From contig JAJDBF010000078.1 of assembly GCA_029261535.1 (NCBI GenBank), positions 37,148 to 101,147 of the forward strand: 64,000 nt of DNA, written 5' to 3'. Under the pieces are notes generated by a model. The model worked only from the letters and a program-made list of their open reading frames with translations, was not told the origin of the DNA and did no database searches. Shown in pieces: positions 8,944-17,306 of the stretch (the stretch's first letter is position 1; every line of letters begins with the position of its first letter). The position numbers and the translations under genes are program-made. Source of the DNA: Nitrospinaceae bacterium (GTDB lineage Bacteria; Nitrospinota; Nitrospinia; Nitrospinales; Nitrospinaceae).

Positions 8944-9732
8944 TTATTCAAACAAAGTGAACTTCAGGCCGAACATTACAGAATGGTCGCTGAAATCCAC
9001 TTCAGTTTGTCCCGTGGGGTCCCATTGAGTTGAAGTAAAATTGGCATGAGTGTATTTGTATTCGCCAAATGCCTTCAAACGTTTGTTGATAATATAGTTA
9101 GCTCCAACCTGACCGAGAAACCCGGCATCCACATCACCGCCCGGTGCACTGACCGTAGTCACCGTCCCGGCGGCATTGGTTAGCCTGAATTCTTCCACGT
9201 CAATGGAATTGATGGCAAGACCCACTCCAACATAAGGTTCGATTCCGCCCCAATTTTCAACCATATCTTCCGGCGCACGGACATTGAACATGAATCCGAA
9301 AGTGTCCATATTATCGACAATAGCACTCCCGGTTATCGGGACAGTCGCAGTTACAGGCCCGACCACTGGAAAAAAAACGTTTCCTGGTGCCAAGGTTGCG
9401 GTCAGCGTGGCTGATTGTCTATCGGCATCTGGTTGTCGGCGATACCACTGGAACTCTACGCCCAACCAGGGCAGGAAAGAAAAATAATGTCCTACACGAA
9501 CCCCCCAGGCTGTGGAGGCATCCAGCTCTAAATCAGTAACACTTGCACTAAGTCCTGCTGCGGCAGGCGGCAACCCTGTATATTGAAGATCATCAATACC
9601 ACCACCGAAGGATGCGCCCACAGACGCACCGACATAGGTTTCCGCCTGAGCTGTGGTGGACAACCCACCTGCAAGCAGAAGGGCTGTCATCAGACAAGGA
9701 ATAAGTTTTTTAAAATAGCGGGCCATTTTCAT
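8944..9732 (-). CDS. Outer-membrane beta-barrel protein (OmpA/OmpW-like 8-stranded barrel)
   Basis: Exported 262-residue protein. The signal peptide is about residues 1-30 (ends TTAQA), followed by ETYVGASVGASFGGG. Alternating amphipathic strands end in an aromatic residue region (FSDHSVMFGLKFTLFE) typical of a BAM recognition signal with a near-terminal Phe. An AGGAGA ribosome site sits 6 bases before the ATG. Likely a structural porin-like barrel; substrate unknown. A terminator (8774-8795) and repeat copy A lie downstream. An AT-rich divergent region separates it from dapL. Confidence 0.8.
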   Translation of the reverse strand: MKMARYFKKLIPCLMTALLLAGGLSTTAQAETYVGASVGASFGGGIDDLQYTGLPPAAAGLSASVTDLELDASTAWGVRVGHYFSFLPWLGVEFQWYRRQPDADRQSATLTATLAPGNVFFPVVGPVTATVPITGSAIVDNMDTFGFMFNVRAPEDMVENWGGIEPYVGVGLAINSIDVEEFRLTNAAGTVTTVSAPGGDVDAGFLGQVGANYIINKRLKAFGEYKYTHANFTSTQWDPTGQTEVDFSDHSVMFGLKFTLFE

Positions 9733-9873
9733 GGGGTTTCTCCTCTCAAGGACGCTGAAAAAAAAGCGATAAATTTGATTCGACTCTTAGGGATGAACTT
9801 ATTTTACACAAAATGTTGAAGAAACAAAGCAAAAATGAATCATTTTTATTGCTCTTTTTCCTTAAAGGAATAA

Positions 9874-9897
9874 AATTTGTTTAAATTTAAACAAATT
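9874..9897. promoter_or_regulatory. Perfect 24-bp palindrome, candidate operator
   Basis: Two 12-base arms reading AATTTGTTTAAA on each strand meet without a spacer. It sits about 140 bases upstream of the barrel start codon and 225 upstream of dapL. A symmetrical, spacerless AT-rich site could bind a dimeric regulator; it could also be a cruciform-prone chance sequence in AT-rich DNA. Confidence 0.4.
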
Positions 9898-10043
9898 ATG
9901 TGGTGATAAAAATAACATAACTCATTGTTTTTAAAAACTTTATTTGATATTTTCTAATTAATCTAACAAAATCAGTTGGTTGGCTTTCTTTTTCCTATTT
10001 TTGACCCTCTTTTGCCTCCCCGCAAGCCCGGTTTCGCCTCACC

Positions 10044-10072
10044 TTGACAGGGTCTCCCTTTTTGGCTAAATT
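10044..10072 (+). promoter_or_regulatory. Sigma70-type promoter for dapL
   Basis: Consensus TTGACA at 10044-10049, a 17-base spacer, and TAAATT at 10067-10072, leaving a leader of about 45 bases before the dapL ATG. Confidence 0.6.
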
Positions 10073-10122
10073 GATCGCCTTCTCAAGCAAATCCTCTTCC
10101 TGTCCCAAATACGGAGAATTCA

Positions 10123-11352
10123 ATGAGCTACATTCAGGAGTTATTTGCCGAGCGACTGGGCGGCAACCAGTTCGGCAAAGACACCACCATCTATAAATTC
10201 GAAAAAATCAAACGCGCCAAGCGGGCCGCACTCGATGCCAACCCCGGCAAGGAACTATTCGACATGGGAGTCGGCGAACCCGATTCCATGGCCGACCCTG
10301 GAGTCGTTCAGGCACTCAAGGACGAAGCCGAAAAACCGGAGAACCGGGGTTACACTGACAACGGCATTGACGAGTTTAAACAGGCGACGGTTGATTATAT
10401 GAGTTCCGTTTTTGGTGTTGACGGATTGGACCCATCGCGCCACGTCAACCACACCATCGGTTCCAAACCGGGTCTCGCTATGGCCCCTTTGATGTTCATC
10501 AATCCGGGCGATGTCGTATTCATGACGACACCAGGGTATCCGGTCCTTGGAACCCACGCCCAATACCTGGGCGGGGAAGTGGTCAACCTGCCGCTGACGG
10601 AAGAAAATGGATTCCTGCCGAACCTTAAAAGCATTGACCCGGCGACTGCTAAAAAGGCCAAAATCCTGTACCTGAATTACCCGAACAATCCGACTGGAGC
10701 GCAGGCGACTCGCGAATTTTTTATCGAGGCGGTGGCCTTTGCCAAAGCCAACAACCTCATCGTGATTCAGGATGCCGCTTACGCCGCGCTGACTTACAAT
10801 GGCGAACGGCTGAGCTTTTTATCGGTACCCGGCGGCATGGATGTCGGCATCGAACTGCATTCTTTGTCCAAGGCCTACAACATGACCGGCTGGCGCATGG
10901 CCTTTGCGGTCGGCAATGAACTGATCGTGAAAGCCCTGTCGCATGTGAAGGACAACATCGATTCCGGTCAATTCGCCGCCATCCAGAAAGCCTGTATCTA
11001 CGCTTTGAATCATCCGGAAATCACCGAAAAAACTGTCGCGAAATACAAACGTCGGCTGGAACTTCTGGTGGACACGATCAACAGTGTTGGTTTCAACGCT
11101 CGTATGCCGGGCGGCTCATTCTTTCTTTACGTCAAGGCACCTGTCGGCATCCAGGGCGGACGCCGCTTTGAAAATGCTGAAGATTTTTCCCAGTACCTCA
11201 TCACCGAACACCTGATCTCCACCGTCCCGTGGGATAACGTCGGCAGTTACGTGCGATTTTCCGTGACCTACGCCGCGCAAGGTGCCGAGGATGAAAAGCG
11301 CATCATGGGAGAAATCAAGAACCGGCTGTCGACTGAGAAGTTCGAGTTCTAA
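10123..11352 (+). CDS. dapL: LL-diaminopimelate aminotransferase
   Basis: PLP-dependent class I aminotransferase converting tetrahydrodipicolinate directly to LL-diaminopimelate, a shortcut in lysine and peptidoglycan synthesis used by plants, chlamydiae and some bacteria. Family motifs: GVGEPDSMADP near residue 47, GYTDNGIDEF, LNYPNNPTGA, and the Schiff-base Lys in SLSKAYNMTGWR (about residue 247). 409 residues, full length. ATG 10123 follows GGAGAATTCA. Presence of dapL means the DapC/DapD/DapE steps would not be needed. Confidence 0.93.
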   Translation: MSYIQELFAERLGGNQFGKDTTIYKFEKIKRAKRAALDANPGKELFDMGVGEPDSMADPGVVQALKDEAEKPENRGYTDNGIDEFKQATVDYMSSVFGVDGLDPSRHVNHTIGSKPGLAMAPLMFINPGDVVFMTTPGYPVLGTHAQYLGGEVVNLPLTEENGFLPNLKSIDPATAKKAKILYLNYPNNPTGAQATREFFIEAVAFAKANNLIVIQDAAYAALTYNGERLSFLSVPGGMDVGIELHSLSKAYNMTGWRMAFAVGNELIVKALSHVKDNIDSGQFAAIQKACIYALNHPEITEKTVAKYKRRLELLVDTINSVGFNARMPGGSFFLYVKAPVGIQGGRRFENAEDFSQYLITEHLISTVPWDNVGSYVRFSVTYAAQGAEDEKRIMGEIKNRLSTEKFEF

Positions 11353-11440
11353 TCCAGCGATAGCTGATTGTTCCGGGAACCTTTTTCATTAGGGGATTGC
11401 TGAAAAAGTATTATTGTCGCCAGCAACCTGTTAGAGAACC

Positions 11441-11938
11441 ATGCCCGAAACCGTAATCATCGGACTGGGATCCAACCTCAGCCAGCCTGCCCGCAATGTG
11501 CAGACGGCTTTCGCTACCCTGTGCGCATTGGATGGCGTGGAGACCCCTCTGCTGTCCCACCTTTACCTGACACCTCCCTTTGGTATTCAGGATCAGCCGG
11601 AATTCGTCAACGCTGTGGCAAAACTCCAGACCAACATGGATCCGCGTGCTGTATTGGATGCTTTACTTTTAATCGAAGAAAAAATGGGGCGGGTGAGGAA
11701 AGAAAAATGGGGACCGCGCCTGATCGACCTCGACCTTTTATTTTTCGGCGACCAGATCATCGACGAAGAGGGTCTGGAAATCCCGCATCCGGGAATTCAG
11801 GAGCGCGACTTTGTGCTGGTGCCCTTGCTGGATATAGCACCGGAGTGGCGGCACCCCATCCTCGGCAAAAGTATCCGCGACCTGGCATCAGCATTGCCGG
11901 ACACCGCAAGTGTCGTAAAGATCGAATCAGATATCTAG
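11441..11938 (+). CDS. folK: 6-hydroxymethyl-7,8-dihydropterin pyrophosphokinase (HPPK)
   Basis: Folate synthesis enzyme transferring pyrophosphate from ATP to 6-hydroxymethyl-dihydropterin. It has the opening IGLGSNLSQPARN, the active-site signature GPRLIDLDLLFFGD (about residues 90-103, including the metal-binding Asp pair) and IPHPGIQERDFVLVPL. At 165 residues it is the usual single-domain length with no fusion to FolB or FolP. It lies 88 bases after dapL, and its 3' end overlaps the 3' end of thiI on the other strand by 12 bases. Confidence 0.93.
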   Translation: MPETVIIGLGSNLSQPARNVQTAFATLCALDGVETPLLSHLYLTPPFGIQDQPEFVNAVAKLQTNMDPRAVLDALLLIEEKMGRVRKEKWGPRLIDLDLLFFGDQIIDEEGLEIPHPGIQERDFVLVPLLDIAPEWRHPILGKSIRDLASALPDTASVVKIESDI

Positions 11939-13120
11939 CGGTTCAGGATCGAGCACTTCCATTTTTCCCAACGCTTCCTGCATCAAATCCTGCCAGGGGT
12001 AACGCGTCTCATCATTTTCCAGCTCATGAATTTTAGCTTTAGTCGCCGGGCGGTCGGGCATGAAAACAGAACAGCAATCCGGTTGCGCTTCAATACTGAT
12101 GTCGTAAGTACCAATCGTTTTTGATTCAGTAATGATTTCATTTTTATCCATCCCGATCAATGGGCGAAACACACTGCAATCAACCACCCTCGACACCGCG
12201 TCCAGATTTTCCAGCGTCTGCGAGGCCACCTGCCCCAGCGATTCGCCGGTCACCAATGCTTTGTATCCTTCCGCATCGGCAATCGCCTGTGCAATACGGT
12301 ACATCATGCGCCGGTACAACACCACGCGATTGGCAGGCCGACAATGATCCCGGATCGCCACCTGAATATCCTCGAAGGGCACCACCCGCAATCGCATCGA
12401 CTCCTGATAACGATTGAGCACGCCGCATAATCGTAGCACCTTGTTGTATCCGCCCTGCCCCATGTAAGGCTTGTTGTCGAAGAACACGCCGTGCACCCGA
12501 CAGCCCCTTCTCAACAGGCGATACATAGCCACCGGACTATCGATGCCGCCTGAAAGAAGCCCCAGAACTTTTCCGGCAGAGCCAACGGGAAGACCGCGCA
12601 AACCTGGAACCCGATCCTTGAACACCACCGTGTGGTTCATCCCGATTTCAATTTCAAGTTTAAAATCGGGCCGACCAATATTGACGCACAACCCACGCTC
12701 GCTTAAGGCCTGCATGATCTGCCCTCCGACGGCGTGATCCACTTCACTGGAGGTGAGAGCAAAGCCTTTATGCGATCGCTTGGTCCGCACACAAAACTTG
12801 AGAGCCGGATTGGAATCCAGCAAAGGAGAAATCCACTCGATACCTTTCTGCGCGATCAACTCCAGCTCGGGCTCCATCATCACGCCGACACTGAGAGACG
12901 CGATACCGGGCACAAACCCGAGTCGTCGCACCAACTCGTCAGCCTGATCTTCATCGCACTCCAGAAGAATCCGGCCATGCGGCACATTGATAGATACGCC
13001 ATCAAGGCCCTTCAATCTGAACCGGATATTCTGGCGCAGGCGGTCGATAAAAAATCGCCGGTTCTTGCCTTTCAATCCAATTTCATCGTAACGGATGACG
13101 AGCGTTCTTCTATTGTTCAC
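11927..13120 (-). CDS. thiI: tRNA 4-thiouridine sulfurtransferase ThiI (short form without rhodanese domain)
   Basis: Adenylates U8 of tRNA for sulfur insertion and may also serve thiazole synthesis. N-terminal ferredoxin-like/THUMP region (RYDEIGLKGKNR), then PP-loop SGGIDSPVA, and the FRPLIGMDKNEI and DCCSVFMPDRPAT segments. It ends at 397 residues, lacking the rhodanese domain of E. coli ThiI, as in Bacillus-type proteins. GTG at 13120 overlaps the stop of the upstream cysteine desulfurase gene (GTGA). The open frame continues upstream, but those residues belong to the other gene's DNA. Confidence 0.9.
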   Translation of the reverse strand: MNNRRTLVIRYDEIGLKGKNRRFFIDRLRQNIRFRLKGLDGVSINVPHGRILLECDEDQADELVRRLGFVPGIASLSVGVMMEPELELIAQKGIEWISPLLDSNPALKFCVRTKRSHKGFALTSSEVDHAVGGQIMQALSERGLCVNIGRPDFKLEIEIGMNHTVVFKDRVPGLRGLPVGSAGKVLGLLSGGIDSPVAMYRLLRRGCRVHGVFFDNKPYMGQGGYNKVLRLCGVLNRYQESMRLRVVPFEDIQVAIRDHCRPANRVVLYRRMMYRIAQAIADAEGYKALVTGESLGQVASQTLENLDAVSRVVDCSVFRPLIGMDKNEIITESKTIGTYDISIEAQPDCCSVFMPDRPATKAKIHELENDETRYPWQDLMQEALGKMEVLDPEPLDI

Positions 13121-14307
13121 GTCGAGACAACTCGTGAGCGAAAAGCGGGGTAGAGAGCAGTATAGGCCTGTCGGAACTCCTGTAAAAATGTATCGACCTG
13201 ATCCAGAGTATTGCCTGCGCCGAAAGAGACACGCAGACTGCAAAGGGCTTCTTCTTGCGAACACCCGATGCCCAGCAAAATTTTTGAGGGCTCCTTCGAA
13301 TGAGCACTGCAGGCACTGCCAAGTCCCACAAATATTTTTCCCTCTTCAAGATGATGCAACAACACTTCTCCCTCAACGGGCGCGAAACTGAAATTAAGAA
13401 TCGCGCTGGACTGCCGCGCCCAATCTTGCGTGGGCTCGGAATTAAATTTAATTTCAAGCTCAGGAGTTTCCGACTCAAGTTGTTTCAACCCTGAAACCAG
13501 CCGTACGTGCAGAGCTTTCAATCGATCACGCGCTTGCGTGACCCGCGCAGTCGCGAGCTTCAGTGCGTGCGCCGTCCCGAGAATCAAGGCAACCGGCAAG
13601 GTACCGGAGCGGATACCGTATTGCTGTTTGCCGCCATGGATCTGCGGCTTCAGGGTCAAGCGTGAATCATAGGCCAGCAGACCGATACCCTTGGGCCCGT
13701 TGAATTTGTGAGCGGACAAAGTATAGCCTGAGATGCCTTCCCATAATTTTTGCGAGTAATTGATTTTCCCAACAGCTTGCACCCCGTCAACAAACAAGCG
13801 TGTTTGTGGGGACTCCTCCTTCAGCCTTGCCCCTATTGCCTCAATCGGCTGAACGGTTCCCAGTTCATTATTGACATGAGTCAGGCAAAGCAGTCGGATG
13901 CGATTTTCTTTCAACGCCGTAACTGCATCCACACACAGTCGACCTTGCTCAAGAAACTTCGTCAAGTGCAAGGGTTCATTGCCGAACTCCTTCATGGAGT
14001 CGACGGCTTCCGTGACACTTGGATGATCCAGCCCGGTACTTGCCACTTTGCGATCAGGAAAACTGATTCCTTTGATGAACAGGTTGTTTGCCTCACTGCC
14101 GCCACTGGTGAACACCAGATTGAAATTGGAAGGAAGGTGCAGGTAGCGGGCGATATCTGTCCGCGCCTGTTCTATTTTTTGATTGGCCTCCACGCCAAGT
14201 GAATACACGGTGCCGGAGTTTGCAAAATCTTCGTGCATGGAGCGTGTCATCACGTCGATGACTTCCGGGTCCATGGGCGTGGTCGCTGAATGGTCCAGAT
14301 AAATCAT
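13117..14307 (-). CDS. Cysteine desulfurase (NifS/IscS fold), likely sulfur donor to ThiI
   Basis: Class V PLP aminotransferase releasing persulfide sulfur from cysteine. It shows the start YLDHSATTPMDPEV, the cofactor Lys in LSAHKFNGPKGIG (about residue 200), and the persulfide Cys in GLGSACSAHSKEPS (about residue 325). 396 residues. It sits between ubiX and thiI with 4-base overlaps on both sides. By analogy with the B. subtilis NifZ-ThiI pair, direct sulfur transfer to the rhodanese-less ThiI is the likely role; a general FeS role cannot be excluded. Confidence 0.9.
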   Translation of the reverse strand: MIYLDHSATTPMDPEVIDVMTRSMHEDFANSGTVYSLGVEANQKIEQARTDIARYLHLPSNFNLVFTSGGSEANNLFIKGISFPDRKVASTGLDHPSVTEAVDSMKEFGNEPLHLTKFLEQGRLCVDAVTALKENRIRLLCLTHVNNELGTVQPIEAIGARLKEESPQTRLFVDGVQAVGKINYSQKLWEGISGYTLSAHKFNGPKGIGLLAYDSRLTLKPQIHGGKQQYGIRSGTLPVALILGTAHALKLATARVTQARDRLKALHVRLVSGLKQLESETPELEIKFNSEPTQDWARQSSAILNFSFAPVEGEVLLHHLEEGKIFVGLGSACSAHSKEPSKILLGIGCSQEEALCSLRVSFGAGNTLDQVDTFLQEFRQAYTALYPAFRSRVVST

Positions 14308-14879
14308 GCCGGTTTTCGTCTCACTTGCGGCTGATAAGGTTCCTGAATACGGTGTTCGATTTCGAGATGATCGAGAATTCGGGCGACGATAAAATCCGCC
14401 ACATCTTCTACCGATTGCGGGTTGTCGTAGAAACCCGGATTCGCTGGCAGAATAAGGGCACCGGCCTGATCCAGTGCCAGCAAATTCTTGAGGTGAATGG
14501 TGCTGAACGGCGTTTCCCTTGGTACCAATATCAATTTTCTTTTTTCTTTAAGGACAACATCCGCAGATCGTTCAATAAGAGAAGAAGAAACACCCGCCGC
14601 AATACGCCCGACGGTGCCCATGGTAGCGGGGCACACCACCATGGCATCGATCTTAAAGGAACCGCTGGCGAGGCAATCATTCATGCGTGCATTGCGGTGC
14701 ACCTCAGTATTTTCTTTTTCAAAGTAGTCTGCCGTCAGCCCCAGTTCCAATTGCAGGACCTCCGCGCCGCGCTCGGAAATTATCACGTGGGTCTCGGCGC
14801 GCGACTGCAACTGATCAAACAGGCGTTTGACATAAATCATGCCACTGGCACCGGTGATTGCCAGCACAAATCGTTTCAT
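14304..14879 (-). CDS. ubiX: Flavin prenyltransferase UbiX
   Basis: Makes prenylated FMN, the cofactor of UbiD-family decarboxylases. The flavoprotein fold is shown by AITGASGMIYVKRL at the N-terminus, VVCPATMGTVGRIAAGVSSSLIERSADV in the middle and LVPRETPFSTIHLKNL, with a C-terminal NPQSVEDVADFIVARIL. 191 residues, complete. It overlaps the cysteine desulfurase gene and tmk by 4 bases. No UbiD gene is present in the window, so its partner must be elsewhere. Confidence 0.92.
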   Translation of the reverse strand: MKRFVLAITGASGMIYVKRLFDQLQSRAETHVIISERGAEVLQLELGLTADYFEKENTEVHRNARMNDCLASGSFKIDAMVVCPATMGTVGRIAAGVSSSLIERSADVVLKEKRKLILVPRETPFSTIHLKNLLALDQAGALILPANPGFYDNPQSVEDVADFIVARILDHLEIEHRIQEPYQPQVRRKPA

Positions 14880-15490
14880 GGTTTTTCTCCTGATTTCAAC
14901 AACTGCGTGACACAGGCTAACACGTCCCTTTGAACCGTTTCACTGTCGCGACCGGCATCAATCCGTTTGATATGGGGCCCTTCAAAGGCATCAAAAATCG
15001 CCTGCACTTGTTTGAGGTAATCCAGTTTTTCAAAAGAACTGAATCCATCGCGGGACTGTGCAATTCGTTTCAAGCCAGCTTCCGGGTCGATGCAAAACAT
15101 CAACACAAGGTCCGGTATCGGTGCGAAAGTTTCATTTTCACGGCAGATCACCTGCGGGTCAAATCCCAATGCCCCCTGATAGGCCGCCGTGGAATAATAA
15201 TAACGGTCGATCAGAACAATGGCCTGACGGTCAAGGGCCGGTTGAATATTGAGTTCGACATCCTCCCGTCGATCATTATTAAACCAGGAAAGTTCTTCCT
15301 CAGGCGATATTCCGTCCCTGCCTTCTATCAACACCCTCCGGATTTTTTTGCCCCAAGTGCCATTTGTCGGTTCGCGCAATAACACAACTTCGCGCCCAGA
15401 AGCCGTCAGCGTTTCGGCAGTCTGCTTTAACTGGGTAGATTTCCCTGCCCCATCGATTCCCTCGGCTACGATTAAAAAACTCTTTTTCAA
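14876..15490 (-). CDS. tmk: Thymidylate kinase
   Basis: dTMP kinase of 204 residues. P-loop EGIDGAGKST near residue 10, then LLREPTNGTWG (the DR/ERx region is atypical) and LIDRYYYSTAAYQGALG, the substrate-binding DRY motif. The start appears to be TTG at 15490, with AAGGAG about 11 bases upstream; no ATG is available in frame. It is first in the minus-strand run tmk-ubiX-cysteine desulfurase-thiI, all overlapping, so this is one operon. The promoter must lie in 15491-15763. Confidence 0.88.
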   Translation of the reverse strand: MKKSFLIVAEGIDGAGKSTQLKQTAETLTASGREVVLLREPTNGTWGKKIRRVLIEGRDGISPEEELSWFNNDRREDVELNIQPALDRQAIVLIDRYYYSTAAYQGALGFDPQVICRENETFAPIPDLVLMFCIDPEAGLKRIAQSRDGFSSFEKLDYLKQVQAIFDAFEGPHIKRIDAGRDSETVQRDVLACVTQLLKSGEKP

Positions 15491-15570
15491 TGTTCGATCA
15501 GCTCCTTGAGGATTAGTGTCTGCACCCGAACCGGTTGCTTTTCCCTTTCATTTTATTTCATAATACTTTA

Positions 15571-15673
15571 AAGGGACCTCAAATAATTCGAAATTTTCTG
15601 TTCCGGCAGTTCGCTCCCTCTTTAAAACCACAGGGAGAGGCTCACGGCCAAAAGCGACTTTCAGAAATGCCCT
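15571..15673 (+). repeat. Copy B of the dispersed ~100-bp structured element
   Basis: Starts AAGGGACCTCAAATAATTCG, then the shared AAATTTTCTGTTCCGGCA core, and ends GCGACTTTCAGAAATGCCCT. The central stem is CTCCCT (15614-15619)/AGGGAG (15632-15637), a different sequence from copies A and C but in the same place. It lies in the divergent region between tmk and the next plus-strand gene. Confidence 0.7.
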
Positions 15674-15763
15674 GAAAGAAAAAATTCTTTGCGCAACCTG
15701 CCTCAATAATTTTGAGGGTATTATAAAATACACTAACACCCTAATCAGAGCCACTGTCGCCTT

Positions 15764-16297
15764 ATGAAAAAATTCTGGAAAATATTCGGCTGGGTATTCC
15801 TCGGAATTATGCTCCAATCCCAGGTCAATGTCCTTTATGGAATTGTGACCCTGGAAAACCTGTATTTTCATGACCGGGTTTATTGGGTCAAAATGAACCT
15901 GCAACCTGTGGAAGACAAGATTCAACTGCTAACCGTCGAAACAACGGTGCATCATTCCCTCGGGCCAGATTATTTTGCCAATGTGTATATCCCCGATCAC
16001 TTCCGGGTAGTCAATAAAAAGCCTTATCTTGGTGCCGAAACACGACCCGGCTACAAGGCTTACCAGATGAATATGAAACGAAAATACCGGGACGTGCTCA
16101 GCCGTGAAAACTTTCTATTGGTCCCACAAAATAAAACTGACGATCTTCCCCTAAAACCTCTGATTGTTCATTTTCAGAATATGCACCAGCTACTGCATGA
16201 GGACAAGACCTACCAACTGGCGACCGCCAAAAGTGAAACCACGCTTGAAGGCCCCGAACTGGCGGAGTCAATTTATAGCCAGAAATGGGGCATGTGA
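15764..16297 (+). CDS. Hypothetical membrane-anchored or secreted protein
   Basis: Unrecognised protein of 177 residues. One N-terminal hydrophobic segment (about residues 7-28) begins with MKKFWK, either an uncleaved anchor or a signal peptide. The remainder is polar with a beta-rich look ([24 protein letters not shown]). No Cys and no known motif. It ends 10 bases before the DnaJ-like gene, so the two may be co-transcribed. Function unknown. Confidence 0.65.
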   Translation: MKKFWKIFGWVFLGIMLQSQVNVLYGIVTLENLYFHDRVYWVKMNLQPVEDKIQLLTVETTVHHSLGPDYFANVYIPDHFRVVNKKPYLGAETRPGYKAYQMNMKRKYRDVLSRENFLLVPQNKTDDLPLKPLIVHFQNMHQLLHEDKTYQLATAKSETTLEGPELAESIYSQKWGM

Positions 16298-16307
16298 GTT
16301 TGTCCCG

Positions 16308-17168
16308 ATGAAACCGACTAACAAAGACTATTACGGCACCCTCGGAGTTGCAGAAAATGCAGATTCCGAGGCGATCAAAAAAGCCTATCGGGCTCTGGCG
16401 GTGGAGTATCACCCCGACCGCAACCCGGACAACCCCGCCGCTGAAGAAAAATTCAAGGATGTCACTGAGGCCTACGGGGTATTGATGGATCCTAAAAAGC
16501 GTTCCGAGTACGACCTCTTTCGTAAAACTTTTGGTGCCGGGCAAGCAGGAGCTGATGGTGGACAGGGTCCCCGCTTCGACTACAGCCAACAGGAAATTTT
16601 TGAAAACATGTTCCGCCAGGCTTTTGGGCGCGATGCTTTCAACGACCTCAACATGTCTTTCAAGAATAAAGGTTTTCGCTCAGGTTCCGGTTTTTTCGAC
16701 GCTATCCTCTTCGGTGGTGTTGGGGCCATGGGAAAACTGGGACGTTTGCTGTCGATGGTTCCCGGTCCCATCGGAAAATTTGGTCTCGGGTTGCGCCTTT
16801 TGCAAGGAATCGGCGCGTCCGTCCTCGCAATAAAATCCATGAAACAGAAAGCGCGGGATCAGCAAGGCGAAAACGCTCCACAAAAAAAAGAGGGTGACTC
16901 GATCCTGGGTAGCGTCAAAAATATTTTTGATCCCGGCTCAGGCACAGGACTCGATCTGTATTACCAGATCACCATCCCCCCGCACGAAGCCTTGAGCGGG
17001 GCTCGCAAACAGTTCTCTTTCACCGTTGACGGTGAACGGGAAAAACTCATGGTTCGGATTCCACCGAACACCCCTGCCGGACAAAAACTGCGCTTGCGTG
17101 AAAAAGGCAAAAAGAAAAATGACCAGCGTGGCGATCTGATCCTCACAGTCAATGTGGGCACTGTCTAG
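16308..17168 (+). CDS. DnaJ/CbpA-like co-chaperone without zinc finger
   Basis: J-domain at residues 6-70 with the HPD tripeptide at 35-37, expected to stimulate an Hsp70 ATPase. A Gly/Phe-rich linker and a moderately hydrophobic middle (about 130-175, [17 protein letters not shown]) follow. A single C-terminal substrate-binding-type domain (about 210-286) has [14 protein letters not shown] and [19 protein letters not shown]. There is no CxxCxGxG zinc region, and only one of the two beta domains usual in DnaJ. ATG 16308 is chosen because the J-domain begins there. Confidence 0.85.
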   Translation: MKPTNKDYYGTLGVAENADSEAIKKAYRALAVEYHPDRNPDNPAAEEKFKDVTEAYGVLMDPKKRSEYDLFRKTFGAGQAGADGGQGPRFDYSQQEIFENMFRQAFGRDAFNDLNMSFKNKGFRSGSGFFDAILFGGVGAMGKLGRLLSMVPGPIGKFGLGLRLLQGIGASVLAIKSMKQKARDQQGENAPQKKEGDSILGSVKNIFDPGSGTGLDLYYQITIPPHEALSGARKQFSFTVDGEREKLMVRIPPNTPAGQKLRLREKGKKKNDQRGDLILTVNVGTV

Positions 17169-17306
17169 CATCGTTTCAACGCCACAAAATGTTTTCCCTG
17201 CCCGTTTTGTTTCGTGATATCCTAGAACCCCTTGATAACATGGCACTTTTAGCAAAACACTATTGGCTCAAGGGGATTGTTGCGCCAGATTCCGGATCAT
17301 TTATTT

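Larger units (their letters stand above)
9733..10122. other. AT-rich divergent intergenic region between barrel gene and dapL
   Basis: 390 bases without a convincing gene. It holds the barrel ribosome-binding site, a very AT-rich stretch (about 9830-9960), a perfect 24-base palindrome at 9874-9897 and a good sigma70 promoter for dapL at 10044-10072. The palindrome is placed to affect the barrel gene and possibly dapL. Confidence 0.6.

Noticed and set aside
13121..13264. N-terminal extension of ThiI
   Set aside because: Lies wholly in cysteine desulfurase coding sequence; GTG 13120 overlaps its stop as expected for coupling.
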